From Anaeramoeba flamelloides (taxonomy: Eukaryota > Metamonada > Anaeramoebidae): a stretch of DNA of 64,000 bases. The translations under genes were made by a program, and so were the position numbers. The notes below the pieces were generated by a model. It saw only the letters and a list, made by a program, of their open reading frames with translations, was not told the DNA's origin and ran no database searches. Where the stretch lies: contig JANTQA010000023.1 of the NCBI GenBank assembly GCA_027625915.1, forward strand, positions 6,386,001-6,450,000. Reading direction: 5' to 3'. Each line of letters opens with the position of its first letter. Positions within the stretch are counted from its first letter, which is position 1. Shown here one piece after another: positions 31,484 to 44,647 of this stretch.

Positions 31484-34400
31484 ATGAGTTTAATAGTCAA
31501 AAACTCGCTCAAAGAAATATCTTTTGAAGGATCAAGTGGTTGTACCTTTAAAAGATTATGGGAGTTAGTTCCTATTAACAATCAAAAAATCAAGCTTTTT
31601 GTTTTTCAGCAGCTATTGAACGATGATTTGCAGTTTTATCAAATTTCAGAAAAAAACAAACAAAAAAAAAAAAAGATGGAACCACACCAAATGGCGAAAT
31701 TCAAATCATTAGATCAAATCAACAAAATCCTTGTTATTGCAAGCGAAGACTTGATAAATCAAGCATTGTGGATCTTCAAAAAACCTAAAGTAATGATAAA
31801 TACTTTACAAAAAAAAACAACCTTTACACTCTTTTAACCTAATAATTTTTTTTTATTTCCAAATTTGTTAGTGTTGTTATTTCCTTTTTTGTTAACACCG
31901 AAAAACCAAATTCGTGATTTAAAACAATCTGATCTATTCATTAAAACAATTTTATAAAATTGTCTTTACAAAATTTTGTCTTTGCTTTGATTATTTTTTT
32001 TTGTATGAAAAAAGAAAAACAGCCCAAACCGGAACAGAAACAAAAAACAAAAATTTTTTTTGCTGTCTCAAATGAAATAAAAAGATCTTCATCGACTGGA
32101 AGGAAAAACAAGATTTCAAATAACTTTGGTACCAATTTTCTGCCTTACTTATCAAGCGAAATTTGATTTATTTTAAAAATTTCATAATTAGGGTTCCAAA
32201 AGCTCTAATAGTCTTTGTGAATAACCCAACAAAAGAATTTTTTAATACAGCTATTTTAAAAAAGTGTGGAAATAAGACTTTATCATTGGTCCTTCAAACT
32301 CGCAAATTCGCTTTTTAAGTGTTTACATAACACTTTAGAAAACTTTTAGTTCACACTTTTTTCAAACAGCTGCTGTTGCGAATTCCCTTTTTATAAAACA
32401 GTTTTAAAAGACCTTTTTTAATCTCTTTTCTTGTTCTCTGTCAATTGATCTAAAAAAAAAAGATTAATTTTCAATTTCATTAAATCAATATGGCAATTGC
32501 ATAAAGTCAATATAACAATTTCAGAAACCAAATCAAAAATTAATCAATAAAAGTTATCAATACTCTAATTTTTCTGACAATTACCAAAATAATATTTCTT
32601 TAAAACGAGTTGAAAGAATAAAAAGATCTTTGCAAAACCAATTTAAAACGAAAATTTTTTTTGATTTAACTAAGATCTTCCTTCTTGAACTTTTAAGATT
32701 AAATTAAATTTGTTTGATTTAGAATTTTTGAGTATAGAATTAGACACGAAGTAAAGTCAAAATTTGTTTGATTTTAAGATGACGAAACCAAATTAGCAAT
32801 GAATCGGTTCATTGTACTAATACGAGTATTAATCACACAATGTATTTCAAATTTTATTCATCAAGATAAATAATATTATCTATTTAACCCACTTCATGTC
32901 ATACAAAAAGGACTATCTCAAAAGTAAATATATTAGATTTAGAAATTTCCATAAATTTCAAGGCAAATTTTAAATACAGTTAAATCTCTAACCAATGAAC
33001 ATTTCTATTGGGAAAAGGATGAATCAAATTCATCAGACTTTACATTTAAAATTTCCCAAAAAAAGACAAAAGCCAGTAAATAACTTTTATTTCCACTTAA
33101 GGAATTTTTTGATGCATTTGAACTTAAGAGCACCAATCCAACTTTCAATGAAGAACAGCATACTCGATTCTTATGGTCTGCTGAGGCTATCCTTCTTCCT
33201 GAAATCACTTTAAAAACTTTGAATGTTCGATTTAGATACATTACAGAGAAAAATCTGAAGATTCAAACAAAAAAAAATTATAGTTTTTTTTTTTTTTTTA
33301 TTGAAGAAGTGTAAATTACACTCTAGTTGCCCTTAGACTTAAATTCCCTTTCAGAAATTTAAAAAAAAAAAAAATAGTTTCATGGCTTTTAAATAACTCT
33401 AAAGAGTAACTAAAATTAAAAAATGTAAAATCTGTCCAATTTTAAATATGATTAAAGATTAAAAGGATGAGTAAATTAAAATTCCAGTTCGAAAATTCTT
33501 TGAACTTTCATTAGTTTAGAATAAATTGATGTTTTTTATTTTATTTAATTTAATTATTTATTTCTAAAAAAAAAAAATAATTGATAAATGTTGTACATTG
33601 GAAACTGAGTAGAATTACCGATATCTTTTTTCTTTTCCAATTTTCTGTTTATTTTCCAAAAACAAACCTATTAACATAAATATCTCTTCAAATAATAAGC
33701 ACTTTATCTTTTTGAAAAAGCTCATTAACTTTTCACAAAAAAATTATTTTTCATAAAAATTTACAAGTTAAATTTTTAGCTTATTTGAGTCGAAATGTAT
33801 AAAGAATTTCATTTAAAGGTTTAAAGTAAACTTATTTCTTCAAAATAATGAAAAAAAAAATGAAAAAAAAAGTGGGGGTTTTATTTTTGTAAAAAGTAGA
33901 AATTTCTAGAATCTTGAATTTGTAGAGACAATTTTTTTTTTACGATAAACTTGAAAAAGACAAATTTTGTTTAAGCAAAACAAGACACTTTATCTATTAT
34001 GACCTATTTTTAATCGTGGTTTACAATGGTCGATATTTGCGAAGAAAATGTATTCCATTTTTAATTTTCTCAAAAAATAAATTTTCTTGATAGAAATCAA
34101 ACCTAGGTAATGTGTCTCATAAACCAAATCACCGCCCTGAAAAAATCAAAAAATGATAAAAATCTACAAGTGTCTAGAGAAATTAGTCCGATCCAAAAAA
34201 AAACAAAAAAAATAGGCAATTTTTTGTGAAAGAAATATAATTCTCAAAAAAATTACCGTCTTCCAAGTCTACCATGAAATTTGAGATTTAATAACAAACA
34301 AAAAATGTTTTGATAAAAATTTTTTTTAGAAAAGAAAAATGAAAACTAAAATCGAGAAATAAAAATATGTAATATCTATTATAAGTCCTAGTATGTCTTA

Positions 34401-37400
34401 ATATACGGGAACAATGTTTTTTTTTTATGAAAATTTTTTTTAATGAAAATAAACACCTAAATCCAATTAAAATAAACCATTTTCCAACCAAGTGGTGCAC
34501 AGTTATGGAGTGAATTACATTTGTTTACAGGATTTGAATTGATATTAGAAGAAAACAATTATTTTGGAAATTTCAAAATTGAAATCACATTTTTTCTCAG
34601 TTTTGCCTTTTTGTTATTTTTTTTTTTGATTAATTTCAGAACTAATTAATTTACAATTTTTTTTTTTTTATTGCAAGATCAATAGTCACTTGGTAAAAAT
34701 GTGTTATTCTAAGGTTATTGAAACTGTAAAAATGATTGGAGAAAAAATCATATTGATTTCTATTGGAATTTTATTCGATCTTTGATCTTAAAGATCAAAA
34801 TGAAGCATTTTTGTTTTACTCAATGTAACACTAAGAATTTGAGTTTTGGAATTTTTAAGAAAATCTATTGATTTTTAATAGTTTTATTTTAGGCGGGTAT
34901 CAACTATTCTTGGATGTTTATTATTCAACTTATTTCTTATTCATTCTTCAAAGTTCAATTTTTAAAAAATAATTGATATTTGGAAAAAATGTTGGGCCCC
35001 TTTGACGGAAATAAACTTTACAATTTAACTCAACTCTTGATTCACTATTTGAGTTCAATAAACCCCCAGAATCTTTTGATAAAAATTGGTTAGAAATAAA
35101 ATATTTTAATCTTTTATTATTTTTTTATTATTAAAAGCAAAATAATTTAAAAATTAGCCAAAGGGCGGGCGAATTACTTGTTTGTTTATCTTGGGAATTG
35201 GTATAAAAAAGAAAATCATTTAATTTTTTTGGAAAAATTCAAAACTCCTTTGAATTTTTTTTACTAAGAAAATACATTCATTTTTTTTCTTTTTGAGAGA
35301 ATACACACCACCAAAACAATACAATTTTTCCAATCAAAATTAAAATTAAACAATTCTTTCTTTGAGTTGAGGAATTAAACTTCTCTTTTTTTGTTATTTT
35401 CTTCAACCAAAAAAAGATAAAATCTAATTACTACCAAGCATTCAAGTTATAAATAGTTTTCTTTTCAGAGTAGAATTGTAATTTTTTAAACTCGCTTGAA
35501 AATAAATAATCTCAAAAAGTAAATCACATTAATCAAAATGCGTGCCGAATTCCCAACTTCTATCGAAGATTTAAATTTTTAAAAGAAAATTTTACTTCAA
35601 AAAAAGGCAATTAAATACTCTTTTCCAGTCTACTCTCTAAACTAAATAACCTTTTTATCCTTTTAGAATTTGAAATTTTTAATAAAGTTTTCAAAAAAAT
35701 TATTCTAAAAAAAAAAATACCTTCTTTTGTTTCGTTAAAATTGTTGTATTCCAATACATTTCTTTTTTCAATGCAAATCTATTTTTACTAAATCTCTTAT
35801 GATCAAAAACCCGATTTCCTTAACTTTTTTAACAAAGTTAAATTCAAATTTCTACTAGTCATCTTCAATCAATTCTAAATTAATATATTTTTCATTAAGT
35901 TTTCAAAAATAAACAAAAAATATTTCAATTTATTATCTTTGAAATTTTTTTTCTTTATTAGTTTATTGATCAACAATTCCCATCGGTTTTTTAATAATAA
36001 GATGGCAGTTAAAATTATTTTTAGTGTTGTTAGCTGAAAAATTCGAAAAAAATAAAAAATACCAAAATTATGACTAATTACATATTATTAAACATTTAAA
36101 ATTTTTTATATTTTAATTGTAGAAAAATCTTGAATATATGAGAATTCGATTATTTTACGTTTTCCTTTATCTCAAAATCTTTCAATTCGTTACTTTTGAT
36201 TTCTTTAAATTCAAAAAGATAACCTATTCGTAACCCGCGAGAGGTAAAGGTGTTTACGATTGAATTGTTTGGTTGCTATTTTTTTCACTGTTTTATATAA
36301 CTCCATCTGAATAATAAAACATCAGAAAGTTTGATGCAAATAAAAAATGAAAAATTTTCATATAGATTGGTATCTTTATTAATGAAGTATTAACATTTAA
36401 AACACTTTTTTCAAAATTTATTACACTTATATAACATGATATACAAATAATTTTTTTTCATTAGAGTTAAGATGAAAAATGTATACAAAGGGCAGATTTT
36501 TCAAAATTACTGTTTGGAAATTTTTCTTAAAAATTATTAATTCTATCTTAAAAATACGATATTCTTTCAAAGAGTACACTATTAAACAAACAAATTTGTT
36601 TTTTGTAATTTTTGATCAATAATCAAATATTTTATTATTTTTTTTGTTGATGACACCTTCCCTAATATTTTTTCTCAAAAATAAAATTGACAATTTAATA
36701 AATATAAAAAACAAATAATATATCAATTAAATTATCAAAAAAATTAATAAAAAAAAAAAAACCAATTTAAATAATAATTCTAATCTTTCATTTTTTGATT
36801 TTTTTACCATTAATTTCTATATTATACTTTCTTTGCAACCAATTTCAATATTATTCTTTATATATCTAAATCTATCTATATATATACCGAACAATATTTT
36901 ATTTCTTTTCCAATATTTTTGTTATTAAAAGGATAACTATTCAATTCGCCAAATAAAAGTTCTTGAAGCAATATTGCAATCGAGAGAAAATGGGATATCT
37001 TCAATTGAAATTCAAAAAAAAATTAAAATAACTTCTTCATCATTCCATAATATAGCAAAGAAATTTATTTCTAAAAATATATTGTAAAAATTTTTTTACT
37101 TATTCCTTTGAAAAAAAAAAAATTCTAATTAATAACTATTTTGAAAATTCTAAAATATAAATTTAATTTTTTTAAATATCGATATTTATATTATATCAAA
37201 CAAAGATTTTCACATAAATTTTCTTATCGAGAAAAAAAAGAAAATAAAAATTTTTTACATTCTTTCTTTTGGCATGCAAGGTTCAACTCAGAAAAAGTAA
37301 TAACAAATATTTTTAAAAGTCTTTCTAAAAAATCCAATCTGTAAGTATTTATTTATTTATTTAGTAGATATATGTATGCGTGTGTGTATATCATTTTCTT

Positions 37401-38089
37401 CTAAAAACTTTTAAAATATTTTGATTAATGTTGTTATTATTATTATAATAATAATAATATTTATTATATTTATTATTATATAACAGAACACTGCATTATG
37501 ATAAATCTGAAATTATAAAAGTTATTCAAAAAGCAATTCAAAATGAACCAAACAATTATATTACTTCAGATAAATTGGCTAAAATACTTTATCCTATTCA
37601 CAAAAATGTTAAAAAATGGAAACAACAAAAAAAATGGTTACGTAATAAATTAAATGTTTTTCAAGAGAAAGAAGAAATAGAAATTTTTTATATTAGATCC
37701 TTTACTAATTATCATAAAGAATTTGGTTACAAAAATAATGATGATGAAGATGATGATGATAAAGATGAAGAAGAAATGGAAATTAAAAAAGAAAAAGAAA
37801 AAGAAACCAAAATTAAAATAGAAAAAGAAAAGAAAAAAAAAAGAGTAACAACATTGGATGAAATAGTAAAAAAGGAAATTAATCAGTTAGAAAAATTTGA
37901 TAATAATCATAACAAATCACAACTAATAAAAATGATTAGATTAAACCCGAAAAAAAAAGTAGAGGGGAAGAAAGAAGTAGAAAATATAAACAAATTTTCA
38001 AAAATAGATCGTTCTATTTTAGTGCAGATAACTGAAATTGTAAATAACAGTGGAAAGGAGGGGGTAACAACAAGGGTAAGTTATATAAA

Positions 38090-38135
<46 letters not shown>

Positions 38136-41100
38136 GTGTGTATGTGTGTGTGTGTAAAGATATATAAGGTATTTCCAAAAAAGTGTGGAAATTTTTTTTT
38201 TTACATTTCATAAAAATATTCTCTTTGTTAGTGGAACTATTCGTTAATTGGTAATATAAAATTAACAATAATATTAATACTGATCGTATCAGTGACTATA
38301 TTATTGAAATTTCAAAATATGTTCATAGAAATATTCCCAAAAAATGAAAAAAAAAATAGCAATTTATTTTGAGAAAACAATGAATGGCTAATTTGAATAA
38401 AAAAAGGACAATATATTAAGGGTACAAACAATTTGTTTTTTTAACAATAAAATATAGTTATCAGTTTTTCCATTCTATTAAAAAAATATTGTCGAGATTA
38501 AACCCTCTTAGGAAATCTTTTTTTTTTCGTATCAAAAAGAAGAAAATAATCCTCAATGTTTCACACGTGAAAAAATATTATATAAAATTGAGATCAGGAA
38601 ATTTTCATCTCTTTTCTTTCTATAATGTTATATCAAGAAACAAATTGAATTATTATTAAGAATCAATAAATGATTATTTATAATTTGGTATATTTAAATA
38701 GTTTTATTAGAATTAATTTAAATAAAGATATTGTAAAATAAATTTCCCCTACTTTTTTGGAAATAGCCTATATTTTAATTTCAAAAGAAAATCATTTTTT
38801 TCAAATTTTAAATGTATTATCTTTTTGTTAAACTCCGATCTCAAAAAACAATTAAAGGTTAATTTTATTTTTATATCACAAAAAAAATTCTTTATCATTT
38901 TGAGTTTGAACGAACAACAAGATTTTAAAATTATCAGCTGGATTTGAGTATTTGAAAAGATGTTATTACTTGAAAGTGAAATCCATTTTTAAAAGGGGGG
39001 ATTCAATGAATTATAACCAATTTCTCTAGGAATTAATAATGCTTTTTTGAAATTCAGGATATTGCTTCAAAACGCAGGCGATTTTTCAAATTGTTGACGA
39101 ATAAGGGAAACGATACACAATTGTATATGGAGAATTGAAACAAAAAGCTTTCTTAATAAAAACTTTCAAAATATATTTTTACACATTTACTCCTAATTGT
39201 TAGTTTGTAATTTTTTAAATATAAAAAAAAAATTTCATTTTCAAGAATTCTTGAAAATGAATTATTTCACAAATTAAATGGAGAAAAAAAATGCCAACTC
39301 TTTATTATTTCGGTTATATATAATTATTATTATCTATCTCTAATTAGTCTCTTTTTCTTGATCAATTTTTCTGAAAGTCTCTTTTTAAATTTAAGCCACC
39401 TTACACAATTTTTTATTTTTTTATTTGATCCAACCCTCTTTTAGAGTTATTTCCATTTCTCATTGTTTTTTTCATTTTTTCGAAATATTTTATGAGAAAT
39501 CATTTTTGAAATATACCCCAATAAATAATTTTTCAACAAGTATTAAGGTTTCTCTTTATTTTATTTTTATCAACTTACCAACTAGAACTATTTCAAAAGT
39601 GAATATTAGATAAGATGTAAAAAAAAAAAAAAAACCACTTTTTGGAAATAACTTATATACCTTCATCTGAAATTAGTCAACAAAATTAATTTTTTCTAAT
39701 AAATTTTTTTGTTTTCTAATAAATTTGAATAATTTTTCAATATTAATATTTTTCAAAAAAAAAACTAAATAGGATTTAATGAAAATATTGTCGATCACAT
39801 ATAGGAGGCTTATAGATTTATTAAAGATATTGAATGATCAAAAAATTCTTAGTAAAATATCCATAAGAAACCAAAAATCTATTCAACATAAGTATATAAT
39901 TAAAGGTATTGAAAATCAAACAAAGAACCATCTTTTAAATATTAGTTCATATATTAAGGAACTGCCAGAAGAGGGCGGGTATGAAAGAATTACGAAATTG
40001 GAAACTAATCGGGAAAGAATGCAAATGAAAGCCGAAACAATTAATGGAAATGATAAGAAGGGAAATGAAAATGAACAAAGGTGGAAAAGGGAAAGAAAAA
40101 AAATCAAGGCAAATATTGAAAAGGTTGTTAAGAAACAAACTGACGAAATTATGAGTGGAATTGATTATGATAGAAAAATATGTGGTTTGGAAAATGAAAT
40201 TAAACAAATTGATGGTTCAGCATTAAAAATAAAGGCAAGTGTCAATTATAATTTATCGACCGAACGTTCAAAATTATTAATAACTCGTTTAGTTCAAAAA
40301 ATGAAAGTTATGTCTTTTTCTTATTTAATGCATAACATTCGGACTTTTAATTATCAACAAGATAAAACCATGTGTGACCGAAAGTCCTTGTTGAGGTATT
40401 TAAAGAATTTAGAGCAATCCAATAAAATAAAACTATTCCAACTGCCACAAATTATAATACCTTTCTGGAATGGGTATATTGTTACAATCCCAGATATTAA
40501 AATGGAAACTATTTTAAATTTCGCCAAAAATGCGATCAAATATCTTGAAAGAGAGTCCATTTCAAGAAGACTTCGAAACAAGCAAAAAGATATATTAAGG
40601 GACAAAATTTCTAGAAAGCGTGGCAAGTTAAAAAGGCAATTACAATATACAATTGACAAATTACAAAAAGTTGATCCACGGAAAAAAGCTAATTCTGAAG
40701 ATGATAACGATTCTTCTGACTATGGTTTCGACGACTATTCTGACTACTTTGAAAAGAAAAATAATACCAAGAAAAACAAAAAAGGATACGATGGCGATGA
40801 TGATGCCGATGGCGATGGCAATGACGATGACGATGACAATTACAATTACGAAGATAAGGATAATGATGATGATGATAAAAAAGAAAAAGAAAAAGAAAAT
40901 GATCTCAAAGCTGAAAAGAATATGGAAAAAGAAGACCAAAGTGAAAATAAAGATAACGTTGATAACAAAAATGATGATTCGGATTCCAAGAGAATGGGTC
41001 TTAAAAAAGGCCATGCCAAAAAAAAGCATATTAGATTGAAGACATTCCAAAAAATACATAATATTATAAGGGTAAAAAATGCAAAGGTAAAAAATTTCTA

Positions 41101-44100
41101 TTATATTTATCAAACGAATTTATTAGATAAATGTTATATCTATATGAATTTTTTAAGAAATATCGAAAAAAAATTTATGGCAAATGGATTAATTTATGGG
41201 ATTGGTGCAAGGGTTCGATTTTTTCATTTGTTTTTGTTAGAACATTTACAAATTATAAGAGACACCACGAATTTTGTAGAAAAAAATTTTCAGATTCCCG
41301 ATATTAAAAAAAGAAAACATAAATTTTTTCAGAATTTTTCTCAAGATTTAAATTTACCAAAAATCCATAAAAAAAACAATGGGCCATTATATAACCCCCC
41401 CACTACAGACTTGGGTGAAAATGATGGATTAATTAATTATTTGATTGAGAAAGAATTAAGAGAATTAAATGATGAGGATAATTCAATTATTTTTACAATC
41501 AATGAGATCCTCCCACATATGACTGTGAAATTATTTATTCAAATAATTGGTATAGATTTTCAACTCAAAAATTATGATACAATCAAAAATAAAAAGCTTT
41601 GTGAATTATCTGAAAAATTAAAAAAAAAATTTTATAATTTTAATTTTGTTCGAGTGGAAAGGTTATTAGCACCACTTTGCCAACTGAAATTGATTTCCCC
41701 TTTAAAAAAACAAGAAAATGAAATTAAAATGAATACTTATAAAATTAAGATTGAAGAAGACCAAAATGAATATGGGAATGTCGATAAGGATGATTTTCGA
41801 AATGCAGGGAAGAAGCAAAAAAACGACGGCGATGGCGACAAAAAGAAGGATAACGATCATACTCGCAAGAAAAGGAAAATTACGTATTATGAATTTTCAA
41901 GGTTTAATCGAAACACACGTTTTAGAATTGTTAGCTCCATTCAAAAAAAAATATATTTTTGGATCAAATCGCAATCAATGACATTGACATCATTGCGATC
42001 ATTTCATAATTTATGGATCTTTTTGATGTCATATTGTAATCATGTCAAAAGGGTTAAAAGTAAAATAAATTTTAAGAAAAATACGGCAAAGGTGCCACCA
42101 CAATTTTTTTCAAGGTATAGTTTTAAATTAATACCAAAATTAACAAAAAGTAAGAAAAAAATAATATTTGAAAATTATGAAAAAAAAAATTTCAATACAA
42201 ATCAAATTGCTGAAGAATTAGGGGTTTCTTATAGGCAAGTTGATAAATATTTGTTAAAAAAAAAATTAAAGCTGAACAACATTTATGGCGAAAAAATTGA
42301 TTTTTTGGAAAATTACATTCAATCTAGAGAAATGAAATTATTAACGGAATCGGGTAAAAGGGTTTCTGATATAATAAATGATACCCAAAAGCTTGGGCCC
42401 GATGATAAAAACAAGAAATTGCATTTGTTGCAGAGTAGTAAATATTTTACTCTGTACCCAGAATATAATAAACAAATTTTCCCATTTTACCAAAAAAGGG
42501 GCAAAAAGGAAATTGAAAGTGTAAATGCCTTTGTTCAGAATGGTTATCATACAACAATAGAGAATTTTGATCAAGAAAGTAATAAGCAATTTGATAAACA
42601 AAAGAAAAAAAAATTATTATCAAATGATAAACCAATTTTGATAAATTCAACGAAGGGGTTTTTACAATTGTTTTCGAAAAGAATACATAAAATTCAAAAG
42701 GTTTTTAATCAAACACAAAAGCATAATTTTCTACAGCATTTCAATTTTGGAAGTTATTATGATGATCCCAATTTTTTGAAAAAACAAATAATCTTCTCAA
42801 ATAAAATGAAAAAGGAAACGAAGATAAAAAAATTAATTACGCATTGCTTCACTTTATATATATCAAGATTCCCGACGATTACTTATTCAGAATTTTACTA
42901 TTCCTTTGATTATAAATTCTTGGTCTATTGCTTCAAACTTAGTTTAGGTCACATCGCGAAATATATTCGACGTTCGATGTATGGTAACCAAGGAAACAAA
43001 TTTATAACAAATTTGATTAATGATCGTAATTTACAATATAAAAAGGAAATTCTGGATCTATTGCCTGAAAGCAAAAAGGAAAAAATCGATTTATTTCAAT
43101 ATGATTTCAAAAAGGACTTTGTGTTATCCTCTTCATTTAAAATGTTAAGGGATACCACTGGTTATATAAATAAACGATTCCCGGTACATATACCGCTTTC
43201 TAAATATATTAAAAGGGAATTAAATTATCAAAATTATGGCCAATTCGAAAAATTACTTGATACAATAAAAATGGTTTTAATGCACGGTAAAATGAATCCC
43301 TTCCCGGGCGTAATTTCATACAGGGTGCTTTCGAATTACAAGAATGATGAAATTAATAAATTAATAGTATATTTATTTAAAGCTGGGTATATGAACAGAA
43401 AAAGATCTTTAAAAGGTAGAACACAATTGAAATTGAAACTGGTTCCCTATACAAATGTCGATATCAGAAAATTAGAAGATATGTATTTTAAAACAATGAA
43501 TTTCAATGATTATTTAAAATTTTTGAATGATAATATTAATTATCAGTCGATTGATACCGATTTGAAGAATGAAAATGATTTGAAGAATAATAAAAATGGC
43601 TATGATTTAAACCATGGTAAAGATTATGGCGCTATTATTAATAATGGTATTTCTTTCAATATGAAATATTTGCCTGATATCCATCACATAACTTTAATGA
43701 ATATTGTCAATAATTGTTGCTTTGAGTTGGGGGAATTTCATTTGTCTTATTATAAAACTCAGAAAAAGAAAATTAAATCTAATATTCTTTTTACAAATTT
43801 TGATTCGAAAAATATTAAATTAATAATTGAATCAAATAAAAATAAAGGTAATAATAAAGGCAATACCAATACTAATAATAACACTCGTCAAAACGAATTA
43901 GAAAAAAAATTATTAAAAATATTTGATCAAGATGTGCCATTACAATTGTTTTCAGAAAGAGTCCCCGAATTAAACCCTATTATTCAATCATTATCATTTA
44001 TTTATAATATGTCTCATTTATTAATTTTTTTAATAGAAGAATTTTACTTTTCGTTAAAAAATTCCACAAATATAATAGAAAAAATAATCGAAATCCAATT

Positions 44101-44647
44101 CCAATTTGATGTTTTATTCCAAAAAATACCAGGAAGCCCTGAACTGTATTTAAATACTGCAACATTAATCAAATATTTTTTAAAATATAAATTATTTGAA
44201 AAAAAATTATTTACTAATTCCTCTAAAAAAATATTAAATCGAAAATCAAATGAGAAAAACATATTTATCAAGAAAAATTATAAAGATTATTACCCAAGTA
44301 TCTTTTGCTTATTAAATGATAATTCTTCTGAAAAAATTTCATTGGACGAAACAATTTATAATTTAATTCAAAAAAAAGTTGCTCTTGTTATTTTTAAAAT
44401 GCCTGGAATTTCTTTGAAAATGCTTTTGCAAAAAATGCTAGTTCTATCGACAAACGAAATAAATATGATAATACGTGATTTTAAAAAAATCGGTATAATC
44501 AATATTACCGAATCGTATTACCAAAAAAATCCCTTCTTAAATAATAAAGCAAAGGTCACTAATTTATTTCCTTCAGAAAATTTCCTGCAAATTTTTAACA
44601 AATATGATTTAATTCTTTCAAAAACATTTCATACAAATTATAATTAA
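31484..44647 (+). CDS. GTF3C1: TFIIIC largest subunit, B-block binding (GTF3C1/TFC3)
   Basis: Five exons reconstructed: 31484-31789, 36932-37083, 37206-37340, 37487-38075 and 39773-44647. All introns are GT...AG with matching phases, giving 2018 codons, close to the 2109 residues of human GTF3C1. The N-terminus MSLIVKNSLKEISFEGSSG lines up with the first helix of the human protein. ILVIASEDLINQAL matches the segment before the B-block winged helix, which follows across the 5.1 kb intron as IKVLEAILQSRENGISSIEI. Exon 4 to 5 joins SGKEGVTTR to DLMKILSITYRRLIDLL, another winged-helix module. The long last exon has an acidic Asp/Glu region (about 40690-41000), VRFFHLFLLEHL, HMTVKLFIQIIG and NQIAEELGVSYRQVDKYL. 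The subunit binds the B box of tRNA-type promoters to recruit TFIIIB and Pol III. The family assignment rests on my memory of the human sequence. Introns 1 and 4 carry transposon-like elements. Confidence 0.87.
32023..33302 (+). other. coding-like fragments inside TFIIIC intron 1
   Basis: Two patches have codon-like composition well above the surrounding intron. 32023-32165 reads PKPEQKQKTKIFFAVSNEI and on. 32982-33302 reads NEHFYWEKDESNSSDFTFKI, reaches one TAA at 33081, and resumes in the same frame with EFFDAFELKSTNPTFNEEQ then TRFLWSAEAILLPEITLKTL. A phase-compatible intron (32127-32979) could join them, but the alignment of TFIIIC needs no residues here. They may be a nested relic gene, an alternative exon set or part of an old insertion. 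I do not recognise the family. Confidence 0.35.
32248..32371. mobile_element. short MITE F, copy 1 (TFIIIC intron 1)
   Basis: About 125 bp with inverted ends CAGCTATTTTAAAAAAGTGT and TCACACTTTTTTCAAACAGC. The same ends and length recur at 52060-52184 in an intron of the armadillo gene. Confidence 0.65.
34484..35007 (+). mobile_element. element C, copy 1 (TFIIIC intron 1)
   Basis: About 524 bp matching 54521-55218 collinearly. Long shared stretches include GCAAGATCAATAGTCACTTG, GTGTTATTCTAAGGTTATTG and TCATATTGATTTCTATTGGA. Ends carry a worn inverted repeat (CCAAGTGGTGCAC and GGGCCCCTTTGACGG). The copy at 54.5 kb is longer only because it hosts another insertion, so this copy is the empty-site reference. 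Confidence 0.75.
38095..38155. repeat. TA and TG microsatellite at start of TFIIIC intron 4
   Basis: About 19 TA units followed by a GTGTGTATGTGTG stretch, beginning about 20 bp after the GTAAGT splice donor at 38076. Confidence 0.9.
38165..38772 (+). mobile_element. MITE E, copy 1 (TFIIIC intron 4)
   Basis: About 608 bp with inverted ends TATAAGGTATTTCC plus AAAAGTG, and CCCTACTTTTTTGGAAATAG plus CCTATA. The whole body recurs in the same orientation at 49345-49936, sharing TTTGTTAGTGG, TTTCAAAATATGTT, TTCCCAAAAAATG-like, and AAGAAACAAATTGAATTATT. TA at both borders suits a Tc1/mariner-type target. It has no frame. A lone end (CACTTTTTGGAAATAACTTA) persists at 39637-39656 in the same intron. 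Confidence 0.75.

Noticed and set aside
32200-32290. Short readable stretch VPKALIVFVNNPTKEFF leading into ILKKCGNK
   Set aside because: Its second half is the terminal repeat of MITE F, so at least that part is not coding. The first half alone is too short to support.
35539-35583. ATG-initiated MRAEFPTSIEDLNF, considered as an alternative first TFIIIC exon
   Set aside because: The N-terminus at 31484 matches the family much better, and this frame stops after 14 codons without a donor site.
36211-36262. A locally GC-richer CGTAACCCGCGAGAGG patch considered as part of a tRNA or small RNA gene
   Set aside because: No acceptor stem, T-loop or cloverleaf can be drawn around it, and it lies in TFIIIC intron 1.
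38014-38268. Minus frame of 84 codons crossing the TA/TG tract
   Set aside because: It is antisense to TFIIIC exon 4 and simple-sequence DNA.
39058-39138. A splice-acceptor-bounded stretch reading DIASKRRRFFKLLTNKGN, at first taken as a TFIIIC exon
   Set aside because: Joining 38075 directly to 39773 gives a far better winged-helix continuation (TTR then DLMKILSITYRRL), and the stretch runs into a stop with no good donor.
40661-41113. 150-codon minus frame resembling a hydrophobic protein
   Set aside because: It is the antisense shadow of the acidic Asp/Glu/Lys region in TFIIIC.
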